The notes: generated by a model not told the origin, from the letters alone. Positions 23,330 to 33,549 are shown, counted from the stretch's first letter. The stretch: 64,000 nt of DNA from an uncultured Polaribacter sp. (GCF_947500975.1 NZ_CANMUE010000010.1:62001-126000), one strand, 5' to 3'. Translations and numbers: made by a program.

Positions 23330-25006
23330 ATGTTCGAAATTTCTGAACTAAAAGCAAAAACTATTGCTGATTTGCAGACTATTGCAAAAACTATTGGTTT
23401 AACCAAAACTAGTCAATTAAAAAAACTGGACTTAGTTTATCAAATATTAGATACTCAAGCTGCTAATCCTGCTGCTCCCAAAAAAGATCTTAATAAAGAT
23501 GATAAACCTAAAATAGATAAGCCAAAAAGAAAAAGAGTTGTAAAAAAACAACCTATTGAGGCCACACCTCCTGAAGTAAAAGCGATTGAAGAAACTTCGG
23601 AATTAGCTGAAAAAAATATTCAGCCTAAAAAAACACCTCAACATAAAAACCCAAACAAGCAGAATAAACCTAAAGTTGATGCAAAAGATAATGTTGTTTT
23701 AGCAAAAAAAACTGTTGAAGTAAAAAAACAGAATAAACCTGTACACAACCATCAAAAAAATCAACAGAAAAATAACAACTCAAATAATCAACAAGGTCCA
23801 AAACCAAGAAGTAAAGACAACAATTCTAAAAATAATACTGTAAATAAAGGTAACAGATCTAACAACAGATATAAGGATCCTGATTTTGAGTTTGATGGTA
23901 TAATTGAAAGTGAAGGTGTCTTAGAAATGATGCCTGATGGATACGGATTTTTACGTTCTTCTGATTACAATTATTTATCATCACCAGATGATATTTATGT
24001 ATCTCAATCTCAAATAAAATTATTTGGATTAAAAACAGGAGATACCGTTAGAGGAAATGTAAGACCTCCAAAAGAAGGTGAAAAGTATTTTCCTTTAATT
24101 AGAGTTTCTAAAATTAATGGTTTAAACCCAAATATTGTTAGAGATAGAGTATCTTTTGAACACTTAACACCTTTATTTCCTCAAGAAAAATTTAATTTAG
24201 CAGAGAAAGGAAATTCCTTATCAACTAGAATAATTGATTTATTTTCTCCTATTGGAAAAGGACAAAGAGGGATGATTGTTGCCCAACCTAAAACGGGTAA
24301 AACAATGCTTTTAAAAGATGTTGCAAATGCTATTGCTGCTAATCATCCAGAAGTATATCAAATCGTTTTATTAATTGATGAAAGGCCCGAAGAAGTTACA
24401 GACATGAAACGTAATGTACGTGGAGAAGTAGTAGCGTCAACTTTTGATGAACCTGCAGATAAACATGTAAAAGTTGCAAACATCGTTTTAGAAAAAGCAA
24501 AACGCTTGGTAGAATGTGGACATGATGTAGTAATTCTTTTAGACTCTATTACACGTTTAGCAAGAGCATACAATACTGTTGCTCCTGCTTCTGGAAAAAT
24601 ACTTTCTGGTGGTATAGATGCAAATGCGTTACACAAACCAAAACGTTTCTTTGGAGCTGCTAGAAATATTGAAAATGGTGGTTCTTTAACTATTATTGCT
24701 ACTGCTCTTACAGAAACTGGCTCTAAAATGGATGAAGTTATCTTTGAAGAATTTAAAGGAACTGGAAACATGGAATTACAGTTAGATAGAAATATATCTA
24801 ACAGACGTATTTATCCTGCTATTGATTTAATTAAATCATCTACAAGAAGAGACGATCTATTATTAGATGCAAAAACAGTACAAAGAATGTGGGTTTTAAG
24901 AAAATACTTAGCAGATATGAATCCTATAGAAGCAATGGAATTTATTAATGAAAGAATTAAGTTTTCTAAGAATAATGATGAATTCTTAATTTCTATGAAT
25001 GGATAA
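23330..25006 (+). CDS. rho: Transcription termination factor Rho
   Basis: This 558-residue protein has an N-terminal Rho helical domain ([20 protein letters not shown]) with SAP-like LKKLDL, then a long Lys/Asn/Gln-rich low-complexity insert (about residues 45-185) that is unusually big and lacks defined structure. After it come the OB fold ([14 protein letters not shown]), Walker A (VAQPKTGKT, about 316-324), Walker B region [15 protein letters not shown], and C-terminal R-loop and Q-loop motifs. It is an RNA helicase ending transcription. Long Asn/Lys-rich insertions in Rho are known in Bacteroidota. Confidence 0.97.
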   Translation: MFEISELKAKTIADLQTIAKTIGLTKTSQLKKLDLVYQILDTQAANPAAPKKDLNKDDKPKIDKPKRKRVVKKQPIEATPPEVKAIEETSELAEKNIQPKKTPQHKNPNKQNKPKVDAKDNVVLAKKTVEVKKQNKPVHNHQKNQQKNNNSNNQQGPKPRSKDNNSKNNTVNKGNRSNNRYKDPDFEFDGIIESEGVLEMMPDGYGFLRSSDYNYLSSPDDIYVSQSQIKLFGLKTGDTVRGNVRPPKEGEKYFPLIRVSKINGLNPNIVRDRVSFEHLTPLFPQEKFNLAEKGNSLSTRIIDLFSPIGKGQRGMIVAQPKTGKTMLLKDVANAIAANHPEVYQIVLLIDERPEEVTDMKRNVRGEVVASTFDEPADKHVKVANIVLEKAKRLVECGHDVVILLDSITRLARAYNTVAPASGKILSGGIDANALHKPKRFFGAARNIENGGSLTIIATALTETGSKMDEVIFEEFKGTGNMELQLDRNISNRRIYPAIDLIKSSTRRDDLLLDAKTVQRMWVLRKYLADMNPIEAMEFINERIKFSKNNDEFLISMNG

Positions 25007-25012
25007 TTTCTA

Positions 25013-25077
25013 AATATAAAGCATAAAAAAACCGTTCTAAAAATAAAAAAGAACGGTTTTTTTATGCTTTATATTTG
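25013..25077. terminator. Bidirectional terminator between rho and the PpiD-type gene
   Basis: A long stem (ATAAAGCATAAAAAAACCGT and its complement, with AGAACGG closing) with a short loop is placed between two convergent genes; the T-run on each strand would serve both. Confidence 0.85.
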
Positions 25078-25081
25078 TATA

Positions 25082-27172
25082 CTAATTTGCGGCATACATA
25101 TTTGATCTACCATCTTTAATACCTGATGCATTTTTAATTGCTTCATACATTTTAAAAGTTAATCTTTTTCTTGCATCTGCAATTCTTTTTCTATTAGAGC
25201 CATAATTTGGTAAAGCTGTAGGCTCTTCCTTTTTTGTAACAGAAAACGCATATACACCTTTATCTCCTACAATTGAATTATAAACTTTATTTAATTCTGC
25301 ATTATACATTGCTCCTACTATTTTAGGCTCAACTCCTACTCCTGAAAGTGTTGGACTTTTTAAAGTAACACCTGTTGCATTTCTAGTAGCAACACCATTT
25401 GAAGTAGCAAGATCGTTTAAAGTTGTACCAACAAGTTTTTCTTTAATTAAATTAGCTTTCTTTTGTTTCACCAAAATTGGTCTTACTGTAATCGCAGCTT
25501 TTTCAGCAGGCATTAACCCTTTTTTAGTTTTAGATGAAACCATTGCTACTACATGACTTCCTTCTAAATCAAATCTTTTAAAATCACCTGTATTTGTCTC
25601 TGAACCAAAAGCCCAACTTACAATTTGCCTTTGATTTCCTAAACCAGGTACGTTTTCATCTAATACTTTAATACCTACAACAGGTTTAGCACTGTAATTA
25701 TTTTCCTTAGCTACCTCAGCAAAATCTTTACCATTAGTTATTGCTAATGCAAACTCTTCTGAACTCCTAAAAATTGCATTTTCTGTTGCTTCAGAAGCAG
25801 TAATTTTTCTAGTATAAGTAGCTAATTTAAAAACTTTTTGAATATTTTTTTGATCTTCTATGCTTATAATATGAAAACCAAAAGGGGTTTCAACTACATC
25901 TAAAGCTCCTTTTTTATTTGTAAAAGAAAAATCTCTAAAAGCTGGTGTCATTCTATTATAATTAAACCAATCTAATTCTCCGGACTTATCTGAATTAGAA
26001 GCATCTGAAGAAAACTTAGCTGCTAAATCTTTAAACTTGTTTTTATTTCTTTTAACAACAGTTAAAATACTATCTGCTAATTTTTTTGCTTGTTCTTTTG
26101 TTCTAACAACATCTGCAGCAACTCTTTGCCCTCCAACAAAAGGAATTAAAATATGTTTTGCTTTTACAGAATCTGGCATAGATGTAATTTCTGTAATTTT
26201 AGAAATTTTATAAAACCCTTTATCTTTATAAGGTCCAACTACATCTCCAATATTACCTTCAGATATTTTATCTGCAGCTTCTTTATTTATTAAATTCTTA
26301 AACTGAAAATTAGGGTTAATATTAGAATCAGAATCGTTTTCAGACAAAAACAAAGTATTATTTTCTGATGCTTTAAAGTCTTCAATTAAACTTGATAAAT
26401 CTGCACTAATTGCAGCTTCATCTTCTTGAGTGGCAACAATATCAAATTTTACATAAGATAAATCTCTAGATGCTTCAACTTTAAAGTCTTGTTCATTTTT
26501 CTTGATATAAGCTTCTATTTCTGACTTTTTAACTTTCACTAAACTATCTGCAATTGAAGTAAAAGGAACTTGTACAAACTGAGCGTTTAATTTTGTGTTA
26601 TCAATTAAATATTCTGCTTCACCTTCTTTTAAAGAAGCTCCTAAACCAGCAGTTACTAGATTATTATAAGTATTTCTTTCAGCATTATCTCTAACTTGAT
26701 TCATATAATTTGACCACTGAGCCCATAATTGAGTTTTACCGTCTTTTTCAGTTGCTAAAAATTGCTTAAACTTTGTTTCATCAAATAAACCTGCCTCATT
26801 TTGATATCTTGGATCATTTTGTACAAAAGATGCATTAACAACTTCATTCCAAACATCTGCTTCTCCAATTGAAATACCAGCTTTTGATAACTGATTTTTA
26901 TATATTTTTTTTCTTAAAATATTATTCCAAACTGTTTTTGCAGCTTGCATTTCAGAAACATTACCTCCTGCTTGTTGTTTGTATTGCTCTAATTCATTTG
27001 CAAATTCTTGTCTAGAAATGGTTTCTCCATTCACTTCTCCTACCTCATTTATTTTGCTTGAGTTAAAAAAATCACCAAGAGTTGATGGATCTAATACAAA
27101 TGCAAAAAGTGCTAATCCAATAATGATGATTAAGAACATTGAACGTTCTCTAATTTTTGATAAAATTGCCAT
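25082..27172 (-). CDS. PpiD/SurA-type peptidyl-prolyl isomerase
   Basis: This 696-residue protein has an N-terminal membrane anchor (residues about 12-30) followed by a SurA-N-like helical domain, a parvulin domain near residues 335-445 (KAKHILIPFVGGQ, SGELDWFNYNRMTPAF, VETPFGFHIISI), and a C-terminal region. It resembles PpiD, a periplasm-facing folding helper anchored in the inner membrane. It is last in the long coaX-to-ppiD run on the minus strand, with 121 nt between it and the CNNM-type gene. Confidence 0.88.
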   Translation of the reverse strand: MAILSKIRERSMFLIIIIGLALFAFVLDPSTLGDFFNSSKINEVGEVNGETISRQEFANELEQYKQQAGGNVSEMQAAKTVWNNILRKKIYKNQLSKAGISIGEADVWNEVVNASFVQNDPRYQNEAGLFDETKFKQFLATEKDGKTQLWAQWSNYMNQVRDNAERNTYNNLVTAGLGASLKEGEAEYLIDNTKLNAQFVQVPFTSIADSLVKVKKSEIEAYIKKNEQDFKVEASRDLSYVKFDIVATQEDEAAISADLSSLIEDFKASENNTLFLSENDSDSNINPNFQFKNLINKEAADKISEGNIGDVVGPYKDKGFYKISKITEITSMPDSVKAKHILIPFVGGQRVAADVVRTKEQAKKLADSILTVVKRNKNKFKDLAAKFSSDASNSDKSGELDWFNYNRMTPAFRDFSFTNKKGALDVVETPFGFHIISIEDQKNIQKVFKLATYTRKITASEATENAIFRSSEEFALAITNGKDFAEVAKENNYSAKPVVGIKVLDENVPGLGNQRQIVSWAFGSETNTGDFKRFDLEGSHVVAMVSSKTKKGLMPAEKAAITVRPILVKQKKANLIKEKLVGTTLNDLATSNGVATRNATGVTLKSPTLSGVGVEPKIVGAMYNAELNKVYNSIVGDKGVYAFSVTKKEEPTALPNYGSNRKRIADARKRLTFKMYEAIKNASGIKDGRSNMYAAN

Positions 27173-27293
27173 ACTTTGTTAGTTTAATTTCAGTTGGCGA
27201 ATATACGATTTGGGTTTTAATATTGCAACCTCTTTTGTAGTTATTAAACTAGTTACTTTGAAGGATTATAAATTAAGAATACAGTTTATTACT

Positions 27294-28562
27294 TTATCCT
27301 TCTTTATCTATAATTTTAATTTTTACTTCTTCAATTTTTGCACCGTTCATTTTTAAAATCTTTATTTCAAAATTTTCAATTTCTACGTGTTCTTTTTCAA
27401 CAGGAATATTTTCTGTATGCTCTATAATATAACCGCCTAAAGTTTCATAAGCTTCAGATTTTTGAATATTTAAATTATACTCTTCATTTAAATAATCTAT
27501 TTCTAATCTTGCAGAAAAGTTAAACTCAATTTTGCTTATTTTTTCTTCTAAAAATTCTTGACTATCATGCTCATCTTCTATTTCTCCAAACAACTCTTCT
27601 ACAATATCCTCAATTGTTATCATACCAGAAGTACCACCATACTCATCAACCACAACGGCAACACTTTTCCTTTTTTTAATTAAACTATTTAAAACATCAT
27701 TTATCATCATAGATTCTGGCACAATTTCTACTGGCAATAAAATAGATTTAATAGTTTTAGGTTTCTTAAAAAGTTCAAAGGCATTTACATATCCTAAAAC
27801 ATCGTCTAAAGATGATTTATAGATGATTATTTTTGATAAGCCAGAATCAATAAATAAACTTTTTAAATTGGATACTTTTTCATGAATTTCTACTGAAACA
27901 ATTTCAGTTCTTGGCACCATAACTTCTCTTGCTTTTACATTTTGAAATTGTAGCGCGTTTTGAAAAATTTGAATTTCAGAATCTAAATCATCATGGTCAT
28001 TTCCGGTTTCTAATTGCTCATTTATATAATTACCTAGTTCTTCTTTACTAAATTCTGTTTGTAATTGATCTGAACTTGTTTTAAAGAAAATACGTAAAAA
28101 AAAATCAGAAATTTTTGTGATAAACTCTGAAAAGAAATGAAATAAATAATAGAAAATATATGCAGGAACAGCAAAAATATTTAAAACCTCATTTGCGTAT
28201 ATTCTAAAAATAGCTTTTGGTAAAAACTCTGCTGTAACCAAAATTATAACTGTAGAAATAATTGTTTGAATTAATAAGACAGAAAACTCATTAAAATTTT
28301 CTGACAAAGAAAAAACATCAATCAAAAATTTACCCATGTAATAACTATAAATTACCAAAGAAATATTATTACCAACCAACATTGTAGTAATAAATTTTGA
28401 TGACTTTTGAGTAATCTTAGTTAAAATTTTAGGAATAAAACCATCCTTTTTTTTCTCTAACTCTAAGTGCATCTTATTTGCAGAAACAAAAGCAATTTCC
28501 ATACCTGAAAAAAATGCAGATAATAATATAGAGATTATTATAATTAGAAGTTCTACTTCCAT
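27294..28562 (-). CDS. CNNM/hemolysin-family membrane protein with CBS pair
   Basis: This 422-residue protein has four membrane segments in a DUF21 domain (residues 1-140), a CBS pair (about 205-330, with VMVPRTEIVSV and AVVVDEYGGTSGMITIEDIVEELFGEI), and a C-terminal CorC_HlyC domain (YNLNIQKSEAYETLGGYII). These proteins handle Mg2+ or other divalent cations. In Flavobacteria the related GldE has the same layout, but none of the usual gldE neighbours are here, so the gliding role is not claimed. Confidence 0.88.
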   Translation of the reverse strand: MEVELLIIIISILLSAFFSGMEIAFVSANKMHLELEKKKDGFIPKILTKITQKSSKFITTMLVGNNISLVIYSYYMGKFLIDVFSLSENFNEFSVLLIQTIISTVIILVTAEFLPKAIFRIYANEVLNIFAVPAYIFYYLFHFFSEFITKISDFFLRIFFKTSSDQLQTEFSKEELGNYINEQLETGNDHDDLDSEIQIFQNALQFQNVKAREVMVPRTEIVSVEIHEKVSNLKSLFIDSGLSKIIIYKSSLDDVLGYVNAFELFKKPKTIKSILLPVEIVPESMMINDVLNSLIKKRKSVAVVVDEYGGTSGMITIEDIVEELFGEIEDEHDSQEFLEEKISKIEFNFSARLEIDYLNEEYNLNIQKSEAYETLGGYIIEHTENIPVEKEHVEIENFEIKILKMNGAKIEEVKIKIIDKEG

Positions 28563-28570
28563 TTAAAAAA

Positions 28571-28774
28571 TTAGGTTTTATTTTTGCTGTTTCTAATTTC
28601 TACTTTTTTTCTAAAATGTCTTTTAAAGAAAAACACTAAAGTAATAAAAATTGAAAAGCCAATAAATATGTAAGCTCTCTCTCTTTCAGAATTCCAACGA
28701 ATTAAACCTTCAATTAAACAAATTACTGCAACTAATAAATATCCGTATTGAAAAAATTTCCAAATTTTGTTCAT
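28571..28774 (-). CDS. Small membrane protein
   Basis: This 67-residue protein has two membrane segments (about residues 10-22 and 35-51) and a basic tail (KRHFRKKVEIRNSK). It lies between lptC (1 nt before) and the CNNM-type gene (8 nt after), so it is part of the operon. Conserved position in Bacteroidota suggests a real gene; function unknown. Confidence 0.7.
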   Translation of the reverse strand: MNKIWKFFQYGYLLVAVICLIEGLIRWNSERERAYIFIGFSIFITLVFFFKRHFRKKVEIRNSKNKT

Positions 28775-28775
28775 A

Positions 28776-29339
28776 TTATTCTTCTGTAGTTTCTAATCTT
28801 CCTGTAGTTTTTTTTGCTAAATGTTTAGATAAATCTTCTTTAGACTCAAATCCAACACCAAAGATAGTATCATTTTCTTTAGTTAATTTAAATGCTTTTT
28901 CAGAAACAAAGTATTTTGTTTTTTGATCCCAAAATAATTGCTGAGTTTCTAATTTAGAGTTTTCTGTATGATTTATTACAACAACATTCCCTCTTATTTC
29001 AGACATAGAAGTTTTTGAATAAGTTATACAATAATCACCAATAATAGTTGTGGAATCTAACCCTTTATTTTCAAAATTGATAATTTTAATTCCATCAGTA
29101 AACTCTGTATATGGATGACTTTTTCGATTGCTAAAATCTAACATTATTGGCGCCAAAAGTTTAGAAGTAATTCTACCAGAGTCTTTATATACATGATTGG
29201 CATCTTTAGCTTTACCAATAGGTAAATTTTTATCAGCCAAAAAATCTCTAACTTTTTGTGTATCAGTATTACAAGAAAAAAGCATTACTGTTAATAAAAC
29301 AGTAATGCTTTTTAATAATATATCTATATGTTTTTTCAC
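28776..29339 (-). CDS. lptC: LptC-type lipopolysaccharide export protein
   Basis: This 187-residue protein has a lipoprotein signal ending LFSC (Cys 23) rather than the membrane helix of enterobacterial LptC, the usual Bacteroidota form. The mature part is a beta-jellyroll: ADKNLPIGKAKDANHVYK, then TDGIKIINFENKG, SEIRGNVVVIN and TQQLFWDQKTKYFVSEKAFKL. In the Lpt machine it passes lipopolysaccharide from LptBFG to LptA. Start spacing (4 nt after the TPR gene) indicates co-transcription. Confidence 0.88.
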   Translation of the reverse strand: MKKHIDILLKSITVLLTVMLFSCNTDTQKVRDFLADKNLPIGKAKDANHVYKDSGRITSKLLAPIMLDFSNRKSHPYTEFTDGIKIINFENKGLDSTTIIGDYCITYSKTSMSEIRGNVVVINHTENSKLETQQLFWDQKTKYFVSEKAFKLTKENDTIFGVGFESKEDLSKHLAKKTTGRLETTEE

Positions 29340-29343
29340 AAAC

Positions 29344-30678
29344 TTAATTAGATGGTACTCTTACAGTTTCACCTATCCAACATTTAACAGTATAAGAGCT
29401 TCCTGGTGCAATACCTTTGGTAAAAATAAGTGTTTTTTTAGGAAGATTTGCTCTATAAGATGCAATGTATTTTTTTGCTGTTGATGACATACTTGGATCT
29501 ACATTATAAGCTTTTTGGGCTTGTTTTAATGCCGCAGCATATACCATTCTCTTTTCAAACTCATCTGAACCACATTTATTAACACTTTTTTGATATAATC
29601 TTGCAATCAATAAATATGCTCTTCCAGAATTTGGATTAAATTTAATTGCTTCTCTAGCTAAACTTCTTGCTTTAGCAAACTGACCTCTAGCTCTAGCTGC
29701 TTCAGCAAATTTTAATTTATATTTTGATTTCTTTAAAGGATCCGTTTCTAAATCAAATGCTTTTTGTCTCATTTCAGCAGCTCCAGTTGCATCACCATTT
29801 TTTTCTAAGATACCAGCATAAAAAGAATACGAATCTGGAGATGGTGTAGCTTCAGCATAAGCTTTTGCTAAAGTTTCAAACATTGGATCATCTTGACATT
29901 CTTTATTAAACATTCTTGATACTGCTCTTCTTAACCAAACTGCATTATTTTTATTAGCTTCAAAATCTCTTTGATATATTGGCACTAATCTTTCACAAGT
30001 AGCAATTTCAGAAATAATTGCATCTAAACCACCTTCTATTTGACCTAAAGCTTTAGAGTTAATCTTATAAGCATTTAACCTTCTTTCTTCTTTCTTATCT
30101 AAAGTTCTTGTAGAATCTGATAAATCAACAATTTTTTTAGCATAATCATCTAACTTTTCCCCAACAGATTCAACAACATCATCATATGTATCAAATACTT
30201 TTTGCGGGTTCGTATCTTTAAATTGATCTGTAATTCCTTGAAAGTATATATAAATATTTTTTACCCCCATTGCTTGTGGTGAAATCTTATATGCCTTTTC
30301 TAAAATATCAAAAATTTCCTTTTCTGAAGCTAATTTATTTTTTGATAAATATGTTGCATAGTCACTATGAACTTTAGCTGGATTTTTTTTAGGAAAATAT
30401 TGTAATCTCTGCTCATAAACTCTTTTTGCTAACGCAGGGTCTTTTTTAACATTTTGTGCTAAATTAGAACCGAATTTATAAATATTTACAGTTAAATCTT
30501 TACAATTATCCATTAAATATATCCAGTTAGTATATGCTTCATCATATTTTTTTGACTGGTAATCACCTTTAAAAAGATTATATTTTATTGAACATTCTCT
30601 TTTCGCATCATCTTGCGCATTTGTTTTAGCTGTTGCCAAACATATAGTTATGGCTAATAAAAACGTAAATTTCTTCAT
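29344..30678 (-). CDS. TPR-repeat exported protein
   Basis: The start is set at 30678 (MKKFTFLLAITICLATAKTN, a signal peptide ending in NAQ); an ATG 45 nt upstream would put basic residues before it. The 444-residue protein carries many TPR-type helices (DEAYTNWIYLMDNC, KVFDTYDDVVESVGE, AKARSLAREAIKFNPNSGRA). It lies between the outer-membrane protein gene (17 nt) and lptC (4 nt). An outer-membrane or surface assembly role is plausible but not shown. Confidence 0.8.
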   Translation of the reverse strand: MKKFTFLLAITICLATAKTNAQDDAKRECSIKYNLFKGDYQSKKYDEAYTNWIYLMDNCKDLTVNIYKFGSNLAQNVKKDPALAKRVYEQRLQYFPKKNPAKVHSDYATYLSKNKLASEKEIFDILEKAYKISPQAMGVKNIYIYFQGITDQFKDTNPQKVFDTYDDVVESVGEKLDDYAKKIVDLSDSTRTLDKKEERRLNAYKINSKALGQIEGGLDAIISEIATCERLVPIYQRDFEANKNNAVWLRRAVSRMFNKECQDDPMFETLAKAYAEATPSPDSYSFYAGILEKNGDATGAAEMRQKAFDLETDPLKKSKYKLKFAEAARARGQFAKARSLAREAIKFNPNSGRAYLLIARLYQKSVNKCGSDEFEKRMVYAAALKQAQKAYNVDPSMSSTAKKYIASYRANLPKKTLIFTKGIAPGSSYTVKCWIGETVRVPSN

Positions 30679-30695
30679 TTTAATAGGGTTTATTG

Positions 30696-31997
30696 TTAAT
30701 CTATTTTTCTTTTTTGAAACCACCTTAATTGCCCAAAAGCAGACAAAGATAAACTTAATCTAAAATTAAAATAATTTTCTTGAATTAAATTATTTTCTAT
30801 GGATCCTCTTTTACCAAATTCAAATCCCATATTTAAAGTTGATAACTGTTTCAATGGTAATCCTAAACCAAAAGACATGCCAAAGTCTTTAATTGCTGTA
30901 AAATTTGTAGTATTTCCTGTTCCGTCAACTAATAAACCAGTATCTTCAAATCGTAAACCTGCCCTATAAGTAACCCTACTCCAGTAACTTGAAATTGAAT
31001 TTATCTTTGGAATATAAAAACCTCCAATAGAAAACCTATTTGAAGCTCCATATTTATAAGCACTACTATTTGTTGCCCCTAATAAATTAGTTGTTGTAAT
31101 TGCATCTTGATTTTCATACTCTAAACCTGCATACCATTTATCAAATTTACCAAAACCGATACCTAAAGTAGTTTTTACCGGTAAATTATATGCACCAGAT
31201 ATGGCAGATGTTGATAATGTATCTTTTGGAATATCAAATTCTGTTGTAGAAAACACAGTTGAGTATAGGTAATCTCTACCAGAGACGTTTAAATCATTTC
31301 CAACCTTAACTGTTGCTCCTGCATTAAAGTTTGTTTTATTCTTTAACTGTACTTTGTACTGTGCACCTAATTTAATTGTATTCCCTCTTACAGTTAAGAC
31401 CTCATCATATTTAGTAGCTAAAACAACACCATCTCTTCTATTCAAAATACTATTCTCTATATTTCCAAAATTAAAATCAGCTTCAATACCTAAAGAAAAA
31501 CCTTTAAATACCTGAATTCCCAAACTCCCATAAATTCTATTTATTCCACCGTTTCCAGAAAAAAGTGATATTTCAGTAATTTCACCATCATCATCAGTTA
31601 GTGTGTTTAACAATGAATAACCCACTGATGAAACAGGCTGTATACCTACTGAGAAACCAGCTTTGCTTCCAATTGGAAAAGCTAAAGTAACATATGACAA
31701 ACTAGTTGATGTAGATTGTTGCTCAACAGTACTAGTTTTAACTGTTAAATCATTATTTAACATCCCTAACCCAAATGTAGTATATCTTAGCTCTGCAATT
31801 GCAGCTGGATTTGTAAAATTTAAATATTTATAATGGCTAAATGCTACGCCTATGCCTCCCATTGAACTTTGTTCTACTGTTGTTGTGCTAAATTCATCAC
31901 CTACACCAAAAAAAGAATATGGAGATGAACTAGTTCTTTGTGCTGTAACAATTACAGTTGAACACAGTAAAAAAACTACAAGAATCTTTCTAATCAT
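30696..31997 (-). CDS. Outer-membrane beta-barrel protein
   Basis: This 433-residue protein has a signal peptide (MIRKILVVFLLCSTVIVTAQ) and a beta-strand-rich mature part with alternating aromatic and hydrophobic residues ending in an F-rich strand pattern, consistent with an OmpP1/FadL-like barrel. The N-terminal region YSFFGVGDEFSTTTVEQSSM is typical of flavobacterial members. It overlaps coaX by 4 nt and precedes the TPR protein. Transported ligand unknown. Confidence 0.75.
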   Translation of the reverse strand: MIRKILVVFLLCSTVIVTAQRTSSSPYSFFGVGDEFSTTTVEQSSMGGIGVAFSHYKYLNFTNPAAIAELRYTTFGLGMLNNDLTVKTSTVEQQSTSTSLSYVTLAFPIGSKAGFSVGIQPVSSVGYSLLNTLTDDDGEITEISLFSGNGGINRIYGSLGIQVFKGFSLGIEADFNFGNIENSILNRRDGVVLATKYDEVLTVRGNTIKLGAQYKVQLKNKTNFNAGATVKVGNDLNVSGRDYLYSTVFSTTEFDIPKDTLSTSAISGAYNLPVKTTLGIGFGKFDKWYAGLEYENQDAITTTNLLGATNSSAYKYGASNRFSIGGFYIPKINSISSYWSRVTYRAGLRFEDTGLLVDGTGNTTNFTAIKDFGMSFGLGLPLKQLSTLNMGFEFGKRGSIENNLIQENYFNFRLSLSLSAFGQLRWFQKRKID

Positions 31998-32722
31998 TTG
32001 TTTTTGTTAAAATTCAATATTTCATTTAGTCCCTCAAGGAGAAAATTTTGATTGGCAAATATGCTACTTTTTAATTGTTTTGACAAGAAATTTGTATCTC
32101 CACCTGTTAAAACAACCATTAAACTTGGATATTTTTTTTGATATTGACTAATTACCCCTTCTATCTCTTGAATAACACCGTTAACTACACCTGAGTTTAT
32201 ACTTTTATTTGTGCTTGTTCCTATAAAATTTTCAAGTGTTTCTTTTTCTAAATATGGGAGTTTAGAAGTAAATCTATTTAATGCTCTAAATCTCATTACT
32301 AATCCTGGTGAAATTGCTCCACCTAAATATTTTTTATCTTTAGTTACAAAATCAAAAGTTATGCAAGTTCCGGCATCAATAATTAATGTATTTTTATTTG
32401 AAAATTTTTTAACAGCATTAGAAACTAATGCAATTCTATCTACTCCAAGAGTTTTTGGAGTTTGATAACAATTAATAAAAGGAACTTTTGTTTCAGAAGA
32501 TAAAACTTGAAAATTGACGTTTTTTTGCAAACTTTCTAACTTTTTACTTGAAATAGAGCTCACACTTGATAAGATTCCGAAGGGAATTGTAAATTTTTTT
32601 AAAATTTTTTTCACTTCTGAAACAATTCTTTTCTTATCAAACAATACAACCTCTACAAGCCTATCTTGCTCAAATACAGCTGCTTTTACTCGGGTATTAC
32701 CAATATCAATAATTAAATTCAT
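31994..32722 (-). CDS. coaX: Type III pantothenate kinase CoaX
   Basis: I use the ATG at 32722 (MNLIIDIGNTRVK); the upstream ATG at 32746 adds eight residues (MNFIYFLK) before it, and family proteins start with this nucleotide-binding strand. The 242 residues show IDIGNTRVKAAVF, LGVDRIALVSNA, LIIDAGTCITFDFV and GAISPGLVMRFRAL, matching CoaX phosphate-1, GxDR, phosphate-2 and GG/PG motifs. It makes 4'-phosphopantothenate for CoA. It leads the coaX-omp-TPR-lptC-CNNM-ppiD run. Confidence 0.92.
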   Translation of the reverse strand: MNLIIDIGNTRVKAAVFEQDRLVEVVLFDKKRIVSEVKKILKKFTIPFGILSSVSSISSKKLESLQKNVNFQVLSSETKVPFINCYQTPKTLGVDRIALVSNAVKKFSNKNTLIIDAGTCITFDFVTKDKKYLGGAISPGLVMRFRALNRFTSKLPYLEKETLENFIGTSTNKSINSGVVNGVIQEIEGVISQYQKKYPSLMVVLTGGDTNFLSKQLKSSIFANQNFLLEGLNEILNFNKNK

Positions 32723-32797
32723 TTTTAAAAAATAGATGAAATTCAAAAATACAATACATTTTTTGAATTTTATTTGGTAGATGTATAAAATACGTTT

Positions 32798-32805
32798 TAT
32801 ATTTG
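32798..32805 (+). promoter_or_regulatory. TAnnTTTG promoter box of tRNA-Phe
   Basis: TATATTTG, with TTTG at 32773-32776 as the -33 element 21 nt upstream, lies 16 nt before the mature tRNA. Confidence 0.65.
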
Positions 32806-32821
32806 CATCCGCTAAGGCAAT

Positions 32822-32894
32822 GGTACCTTAGCTCAGTTGGTAGAGCAAAGGACTGAAAATCCTTGTGTCCCTGGTTCGATTCCTGGAGGTACCA
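32822..32894 (+). tRNA. tRNA-Phe(GAA), integration target
   Basis: The acceptor GGTACCT pairs with AGGTACC, the anticodon stem AAGGA/TCCTT encloses CTGAAAA (anticodon GAA), and the T arm is CCTGG-TTCGATT-CCTGG. The last 12 bases (32883-32894) plus one more are repeated at 52183-52195, so the gene's 3' end is the attB core. Confidence 0.96.
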
Positions 32895-32895
32895 C
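32883..32895. repeat. attL core, 13 bp direct repeat
   Basis: CTGGAGGTACCAC is identical to 52183-52195. It covers the 3' half of the T arm and the acceptor of tRNA-Phe. Confidence 0.88.
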
Positions 32896-32900
32896 TTTAA

Positions 32901-32944
32901 AAGTCTGTAATCCTTTATAAATAAAGAGATTGCAGGCTTTTTTG
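32901..32944 (+). terminator. Terminator after tRNA-Phe, supplied by the element
   Basis: AGTCTGTAATC (32902-32912) pairs with GATTGCAGGCT (32928-32938) through 11 positions (two G-U), followed by a T run. It lies inside the element; a separate terminator hairpin lies just beyond attR at 52200. Confidence 0.75.
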
Positions 32945-33549
32945 TTTTTGAGGGTGCTTGACAGGGTGCTAATAATGAACTTTAGTAGAAAACTTTTTGT
33001 TTGCTTAATAAATATACGAAAACTTACAGGCACTGGCAAGCTGTAGGGAATTAAGTTTACTCATAACTTTAATTTGTAAAAGGCAAAAATCTTTTGGTAT
33101 TACATATCAATTTCGATTTTGTTCAAAAAAAGTGGTCGGGGTGCTAAAAAAAATAGCTTCAAATACCCCTCGTTATCGGAAGGTTCATCTTGAGATATCG
33201 CCTCTTTTAAAATTTTGTACTTACCTATCAAAAAGGTTATAAGAGAATGAAATAATAAAAAATTGCCCAACGTCTTTATTCATAAGGCTTAACACACATT
33301 TAATAACAAATGAGTTTATAACACAAAAAGCACCTTTTATGGAGTAAAAATGCCATTTGAAGCAAAACGCACATTATTAAGGCTTTTTTAGAAAAAATTT
33401 GACCCAAGTGTAAAATAGGCTTACCCATCAAAAAACCTATACGTGCGCATAGAGGCTAACAAAACATAAAAAATTATCTATATTTTACTATTTTAAAATG
33501 CTTAATTTTGGGGGTTTAGAGGTACATCTTCCCTCTTTGGCTCTCGTTT
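32945..33549. other. Gene-free left end of the element, with repeats
   Basis: No credible gene in about 600 nt. It holds a tandem AGGGTGCT pair at 32951-32970 and a third GGGGTGCT at about 33137 (possible integrase arm sites), and CCTATACGTGCGCATAGAGG near 33435-33455, a partial palindrome. The upstream part could hold an attachment or transfer origin function; not shown. Confidence 0.5.

Noticed and set aside
24358..24771. 137-codon - strand frame inside rho
   Set aside because: It lies fully within rho, whose motifs are intact, and has no family signature.
27294..28562. GldE gliding-motility assignment of the CNNM-type protein
   Set aside because: Domain layout is shared, but no gld genes or the usual gldE neighbours are present.
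32833..33039. Minus-strand frame of 68 codons over tRNA-Phe
   Set aside because: It overlaps the tRNA and the element's left-end terminator; the tRNA explains the sequence.
33041..33549. Transfer origin in the left end of the element
   Set aside because: Only a short partial palindrome near 33435-33455 was seen; no relaxase gene is near, so not called.
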